Source: Aquimarina algiphila
Lineage (GTDB): Bacteria; Bacteroidota; Bacteroidia; Flavobacteriales; Flavobacteriaceae
Length of the DNA stretch: 64,000 bases
NCBI RefSeq assembly: GCF_007489275.1
Contig: NZ_VLNR01000005.1
Span: forward strand, 1 to 64,000
Direction: 5' to 3'
Position 1 is the stretch's first letter. Each line of letters opens with the position of its first letter. The notes below the pieces were generated by a model that worked only from the letters and a program-made list of their open reading frames with translations, made no database searches and had not been told where the DNA came from. The position numbers and the translations under genes are program-made. Shown here one piece after another: positions 62,095 through 64,000 of the stretch.

Positions 62095-62212
62095 TTAAAG
62101 ACTGGAGGTATTATATTTACGGTACATCAGCTGGGATTGAACCTATAAAAACGGATATTATTTTAGCTGGATATACAAACAACCAACAATTTTTTCAATA
62201 AAAGTTATATAA
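62095..62212 (+). pseudogene. Decayed 3' fragment of a FAH-family gene
   Basis: Translated across two one-base frameshifts, this stretch reads LKTGGIIF, then GTSAGIEPIKTDIILAGY TNNQQFF and SIKVI-stop. It aligns with LKIGDVIFTGTPAGVGSVKP... and FFSIKVK-stop of the FAH gene at 58.2-58.9 kb. The nucleotide sequence is also similar (for example ATATTTAC-GGTAC against ATATTTACAGGTAC). The stop codon abuts the HPt ATG. It looks like a relic of the original FAH-HPt junction, or of a second FAH copy. Confidence 0.75.
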
Positions 62213-62551
62213 ATGAGCAAAGGATATAGTTTAAAAAATGTAGATGAATTATCAGGAGGTGATAATGAATTTATAGCTGTATTAGTACAGACATTTTTAG
62301 AAGAAATACCACCTGATCTCGATAGTATGGTTCAGGCAGTAAATTCTGATAATCCACAAATGGCATACCAATATGCTCATAAAATGAAACCTAACCTTCA
62401 GTTATTTGATATTGATCTTTTGGCTCAAATTAAACAAATTGAGGCATGGTCAAAAACAAATAAAGCAAAGGAAGAGATACTACCAATTTTAGAGCATATT
62501 GTTACTACAGTAAATGGTGCTATAGAGAATCTTAAAGCTGATTTTAGTTAA
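62213..62551 (+). CDS. HPt (histidine phosphotransfer) domain protein
   Basis: A stand-alone HPt domain of 112 residues: four-helix bundle with the phospho-acceptor H56 in YAHKMKPNLQLF. Such proteins relay phosphate from hybrid sensor kinases to response regulators. No kinase or regulator gene is adjacent; the nearest REC protein is the NtrC-like gene at 12.5 kb. It overlaps nothing and lies 3 bp before cinA, so they form an operon. Confidence 0.85.
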   Translation: MSKGYSLKNVDELSGGDNEFIAVLVQTFLEEIPPDLDSMVQAVNSDNPQMAYQYAHKMKPNLQLFDIDLLAQIKQIEAWSKTNKAKEEILPILEHIVTTVNGAIENLKADFS

Positions 62552-62554
62552 TAT

Positions 62555-63823
62555 ATGTTTGCAGAAATTATTACTATAGGTGATGAAATTCTGATAGGTC
62601 AGATCATTGATTCTAATTCTGCGTTTATGGGAAAAGAATTGAATAAGATAGGTGTTGATGTACATCAGATCACATCGATTAGAGATGATCGACAACATAT
62701 TCTTGATGCTCTTGATGAGGCAAGTAAGAGAGCAGATATAGTGTTGCTAACAGGAGGTCTTGGACCGACTAAAGATGATATTACTAAACATACTATTTGC
62801 GAATATTTTGATGATACTTTGGTGCAGAATGATCAGGTGTTGGCTCATATAGAAAAGTTATTTGCAAAATATATCTCAACTCCAATTTCCGAGGTAAATA
62901 AGCAACAAGCTCTTGTTCCTAAAACTTCAACGGTCTTGATGAATCTTTTTGGGACAGCACCGGGAATGTGGTTAGAAAAAGAGAATAAAGTATTCATATC
63001 AATGCCTGGAGTACCATATGAAATGAAAGGTTTAATGAAGAATGAAGTACTGCCAAGACTACAAAAGAGATTTGACAGACCATACATTATACATAAAACT
63101 ATACTTACATACGGTTTAGGAGAAAGTTCTATTGCAGAAAAAATTGAAGATTGGGAGAATGATTTACCCTCTTTTATTAAGTTAGCCTATTTACCTAATT
63201 TAGGTAATGTAAGACTTCGGCTTTCAGCTAGAGGAAATGATAAAAACCTTCTAGAAGATACAATAGAAAGCAAAGTACTGGCTTTACATGATATTATAGG
63301 TGATATTATTGTTGGCTATGAAGAAGATGAAACTATCGAAGTAAGAATAGGGAAGCTATTGGTTAAACAAAATAAAACACTTTCATTAGCAGAGAGTTGT
63401 ACAGGTGGTAAAATAGCGCAATTATTTACAAGCAGAGGAGGAGCATCAGCTTATTTTCAAGGGGCAGTAGTTACTTATGCTACTCAATCCAAAGTTGATA
63501 TATTAGGAGTGGATGAAGAAATTATAAAAAAATTCACGGTAACTAGTGCTGAAGTTGCAGAAGCAATGGCTTTATGTGTAAAAGAAAAGTTTAAATCAGA
63601 TTATGCAATTGCAACTACAGGTAATGCAGGTCCAGAAAAAGGAGATGGAGATGTAGAAGTGGGTACAGTTTTTATTGCAATAGCGAGTCCAAATGGTGTT
63701 TTTTCAGAAAAATTTGTATTCAGTAATCTTAGGGATCGAACCATTGGAAAAGCTGTTAATAAATCATTTGAGCTTCTTCTGCGCGAATTGAGGTTAAATA
63801 AAGATTTAATCGCGAATGATTAA
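62555..63823 (+). CDS. cinA: CinA-family protein (nicotinamide mononucleotide amidase / ADP-ribose pyrophosphatase)
   Basis: A cytosolic 422-residue protein with an N-terminal MoCF-biosynthesis-like domain ([40 protein letters not shown]) that acts as a CoA/ADP-ribose pyrophosphatase. A C-terminal PncC domain ([40 protein letters not shown]) deamidates NMN to nicotinate mononucleotide. It takes part in NAD recycling. The gene end overlaps the convergent next gene by 18 bp. Confidence 0.94.
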   Translation: MFAEIITIGDEILIGQIIDSNSAFMGKELNKIGVDVHQITSIRDDRQHILDALDEASKRADIVLLTGGLGPTKDDITKHTICEYFDDTLVQNDQVLAHIEKLFAKYISTPISEVNKQQALVPKTSTVLMNLFGTAPGMWLEKENKVFISMPGVPYEMKGLMKNEVLPRLQKRFDRPYIIHKTILTYGLGESSIAEKIEDWENDLPSFIKLAYLPNLGNVRLRLSARGNDKNLLEDTIESKVLALHDIIGDIIVGYEEDETIEVRIGKLLVKQNKTLSLAESCTGGKIAQLFTSRGGASAYFQGAVVTYATQSKVDILGVDEEIIKKFTVTSAEVAEAMALCVKEKFKSDYAIATTGNAGPEKGDGDVEVGTVFIAIASPNGVFSEKFVFSNLRDRTIGKAVNKSFELLLRELRLNKDLIAND

Positions 63824-64000
63824 TTGTTCTACCCATGCGATAGCATCGTCTAAAGTGTGAAAAATTTGAGTGGGTTTGTTTAAAAAAACTTGCTCTAATT
63901 CTGCAACCTCTTTATTGAGAAGATCATATGTTACTACTGCAAAGCCCAATAAATTAGGAAATAAATCAGTAGATTTATAATGAGCTGTAGGTTCAAAAGA
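63806..64000 (-). CDS. Conserved hypothetical protein, C-terminal fragment (runs off the window)
   Basis: The minus strand is open from the window edge to a TAA that overlaps the end of cinA. It encodes 64 residues, ...[21 protein letters not shown]...[19 protein letters not shown]. The final [11 protein letters not shown] is typical of STAS- or SpoIIAA-like proteins. The start is outside the window. The identification is tentative. Confidence 0.6.
   Translation of the reverse strand, partial: SFEPTAHYKSTDLFPNLLGFAVVTYDLLNKEVAELEQVFLNKPTQIFHTLDDAIAWVEQLIIRD

Noticed and set aside
1-64000. tRNA, rRNA, CRISPR arrays, prophage or restriction-modification genes
   Set aside because: None could be recognised on either strand; no CRISPR-like repeats or integrase genes were seen.

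Overview
The window is AT-rich chromosomal DNA from a Bacteroidota bacterium, almost certainly a marine member of the Flavobacteriaceae (Aquimarina-like, by gene content and protein style). The signs are the TAnnTTTG promoter element in front of many genes, the lack of strong Shine-Dalgarno sequences, many small lipoproteins and secreted beta-barrels, a TonB receptor with a carboxypeptidase-regulatory-like N-terminal domain, lineage-typical forms of DnaJ and SecA, and small DUF families common in flavobacteria. I see no rRNA, tRNA, CRISPR array or prophage. Most of the window is ordinary housekeeping sequence.

Layout. 1-1.5 kb: an insertion-sequence terminus (four TGGCACA repeats about 24 bp apart) abuts a truncated secreted-protein gene, followed by small membrane proteins. 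1.5-8.1 kb: MazG-like hydrolase, IlvE, a DUF4920 lipoprotein with MnmD, a TIGR01777 epimerase, a YceI lipoprotein, then grpE-dnaJ. 8.2-8.3 kb: a promoter-hairpin-terminator unit that could be a small RNA. 8.4-14.2 kb: ABC exporter pair, MscS channel, a DUF6268 barrel, a sigma-54-type activator lacking a DNA-binding domain, and a small envelope protein. 14.3-28.9 kb: PPK2, M28 and S51 peptidases, MATE pump, OmpA-like protein, PAP2 phosphatase, PBP1A, PagL-like acyloxyacyl hydrolase, MeaB, DUF2911. 29.4-35 kb: two ECF sigma factors, each overlapping a membrane partner gene by 17 nt, flanking a secreted protein made of two sorting-domain-like repeats. 35-47.5 kb: flavin monooxygenase, a cytosolic-looking M23 protein, an Ig-like lipoprotein, SecA, cobalamin adenosyltransferase, RecR, a glycosyltransferase probably starting at CTG, and a 2-oxoacid dehydrogenase E2. 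47.9-51.6 kb: a DUF5060/DUF4038 glycosidase, then a BlaI-M56 pair behind a candidate operator.

The most interesting region is 52-62.2 kb, a metal-uptake locus. A TroABCD-like ABC transporter (lipoprotein, ATPase, two permeases) is divergent from a DtxR/MntR-type regulator. Both permeases end in a winged-helix-like extension. A frameshifted four-helix-bundle gene sits inside the operon. About 4.4 kb away a TonB receptor with a CxxC in its plug, followed by a thioredoxin-like gene, carries a 16-bp palindrome in its promoter that nearly matches one over the regulator's start codon; this suggests one regulon. The receptor-thioredoxin block sits between a FAH gene and the HPt-cinA pair. A decayed copy of the FAH 3' end, stop codon included, abuts the HPt start, which implies that the block was inserted into, or duplicated around, an older FAH-HPt-cinA operon.
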